Origin: Tamarix chinensis
Lineage: Eukaryota; Streptophyta; Magnoliopsida; Caryophyllales; Tamaricaceae
Direction: 5' to 3'
Length of the DNA stretch: 64,000 nt
Assembly (NCBI GenBank): GCA_030549775.1
Contig: CM060177.1
Coordinates: 47,890,244-47,954,243, forward strand
A model generated the notes under the pieces. That model did no database searches. It saw nothing but the letters and a program-made list of their open reading frames with translations, and was not told the origin of the DNA. The stretch's first letter is position 1. Each line of letters starts with the position of its first letter. The translations under genes and the position numbers were made by a program. Positions 62,930-64,000 of this stretch are shown here, piece by piece.

Positions 62930-63862
62930 CAACTGATGAAGAGGTAAGAAGAGTAGTTTTTTCTATGGGAAACCTGAAATCCCTGGACTAGATGGGTTTA
63001 ATTCTTTCTTCTATAAACAAACCTGGTCTATAATTGGAAAAGATATAATAGCAACAGTCTCTGAATTTTGGCACACAAGAAAACTCATAAGGCAGATTAA
63101 CAACACTGCCATTGCTTTCATACCTAAAATTTATGGTGCTATAAGAGTTAAAGAGTTTAGACCTATTTCTTGCTGTAATGTTCTATACAAAATCTTCTCT
63201 AAGGTAGTGACCAATAGAATATAAAAAGTGCTACATTACATTATTGGAGATTCTCAATCAGCTTTTGTAAAGGGAAGAAATTTAGGAGATAATATTCTTA
63301 TGGCCATATAATTGGTTATGCACTATCAAAGAAAAGCAGCATCTCCTTGGATGATGTTAAAAGTGGATATTCAAAAAGTATATGACTTGCTTGAATGGCC
63401 ATTCCTGTAACATGTTTTACTTGCTTTTGGATTCCCTTATCACTTCACTCAGTTGATTATGGAATGTTTTTCCTCATTTAGAGTATCTTGCAATGTGAAT
63501 GGTTTTTTAACTAATCCTTTTGACTATAATAGAGGGTTGAGGTAGGGAGAACCTCTTTCTCCTTGCCTGTTTGTAGTTGCTATGGAATATCTTCATAGGG
63601 ATATGCTCCAACTTTGGAATGATAATGGATTTGTGGGGCACCATGGTTGTCAAAACTTTAAGATAATATATCTTTGTTTTGTTGATGACCTGCTTCTATT
63701 TACTAGAGGAGATGTTTAGTCGGCCACTCTACTAAGTCAAAATTTAGAGGATTTTGCAAGATGCTCATGATTAAAGGCCAATCCTGCTAAGAGCTTGGTC
63801 TATATGGGAGGTATTTTTGATGTTGTTAAAAAAATAGATATTGGAGATCTTATAATGTGATG
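62930..63862 (+). pseudogene. LINE ORF2 reverse transcriptase domain
   Basis: Plus-strand fragments in changing frames: FNSFFYKQTWSIIGKDIIAT (63000), NNTAIAFIPKI and VKEFRPISCCNVLYKI (63100-63190), GDSQSAFVKGRNLGDNILMA (63246-63305), and the catalytic box CFVDDLLLFTRGDV (about 63675-63716). These are successive RT blocks of plant L1 elements. Several stops are present. The last recognisable block is LKANPAKSLVYMGG (about 63773-63815). Confidence 0.88.
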
Positions 63863-64000
63863 AAGGAGATTTTCCATTTTTTTTATATTTATACTATTTT
63901 ATTCATTTAAAGGTTAATAAAAAAACACAATTTTCAATTTTAGAAGTTTTAATAAAAACTATTATTTTTATAATACTTTTGGTAACCCAAAAGTTACTAT
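63863..64000. other. AT-rich end of window
   Basis: Simple AT-rich sequence, nothing recognised. Confidence 0.5.

Larger units (their letters stand above)
60900..63862 (+). mobile_element. L1-type LINE, 3'-truncated and degenerate
   Basis: The plus strand carries ORF1 (to 61613), ORF2 endonuclease (61610-62413) and RT (about 62930-63860). Homology stops near 63862 and AT-rich sequence unlike LINE RT follows, so the C-terminal part of RT is missing. Since LINEs usually lose 5' ends on insertion, loss of the 3' end suggests a later break or another insertion. Confidence 0.85.

Overview
The window is nuclear DNA from a flowering plant, probably a eudicot. Evidence: an intron-containing chloroplast sulfite reductase gene, a nuclear gene for the photosystem II PsbTn subunit, plant-type Ty1-copia, Ty3-gypsy (chromovirus-like) and LINE retroelements, hAT and PIF/Harbinger remnants, and a very AT-rich background. 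Only two genes look intact and cellular: psbTn (+, 1705-2022, one exon) and ferredoxin-sulfite reductase SIR (-, 38551 to 34711, eight exons, 693 codons). No tRNA, rRNA, CRISPR array or operon was seen.

Layout. 1-2.1 kb: AT-rich flank, light-type promoter motifs and psbTn. 4.1-8.5 kb: a decayed minus-strand copia element (gag, protease, integrase, RT and RNase H all recognisable and all broken). 11.4-23.5 kb: a nest. An outer chromovirus-type LTR of about 3.3 kb (+ orientation) is split by a 6.35 kb element on the minus strand (13554-19903, exact 5-bp duplication GATGT) and by a 2.4 kb solo LTR (20035-22418). 24474-29513: a 5,040-bp solo LTR with exact ATTTA duplications. 31.4-32.5 kb: tail of a LINE reverse transcriptase. 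34.7-38.6 kb: SIR. 40.1-40.7 kb: PIF/Harbinger transposase remnant. 40946-41439: hAT-type MITE with exact 8-bp duplication. 44403-48592 and 49423-54463: two copies of one copia family, same orientation, each with LTRs and exact duplications (TCACT; ATAGT). Copy A carries a third MITE inside its protease/integrase region, and another MITE (48760-49231, duplication GGTTTTTG) lies between the copies. 54.6-57.25 kb: truncated LTR of the chromovirus-type family. 58.4-60.4 kb: copia RT/RNase H remnant. 60.9-63.86 kb: LINE with ORF1, endonuclease and RT, interrupted by stops.

The two genes act separately in the plastid: PsbTn in the thylakoid lumen as a small photosystem II subunit, SiR in the stroma reducing sulfite to sulfide. 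Nothing suggests they work together. The most unusual structure is a periodic (about 54-61 bp) array of CCAC...GTGG inverted-repeat motifs, shared by three diverged giant LTRs and keeping the same position relative to LTR orientation. I saw no convincing new enzymatic or defence system.
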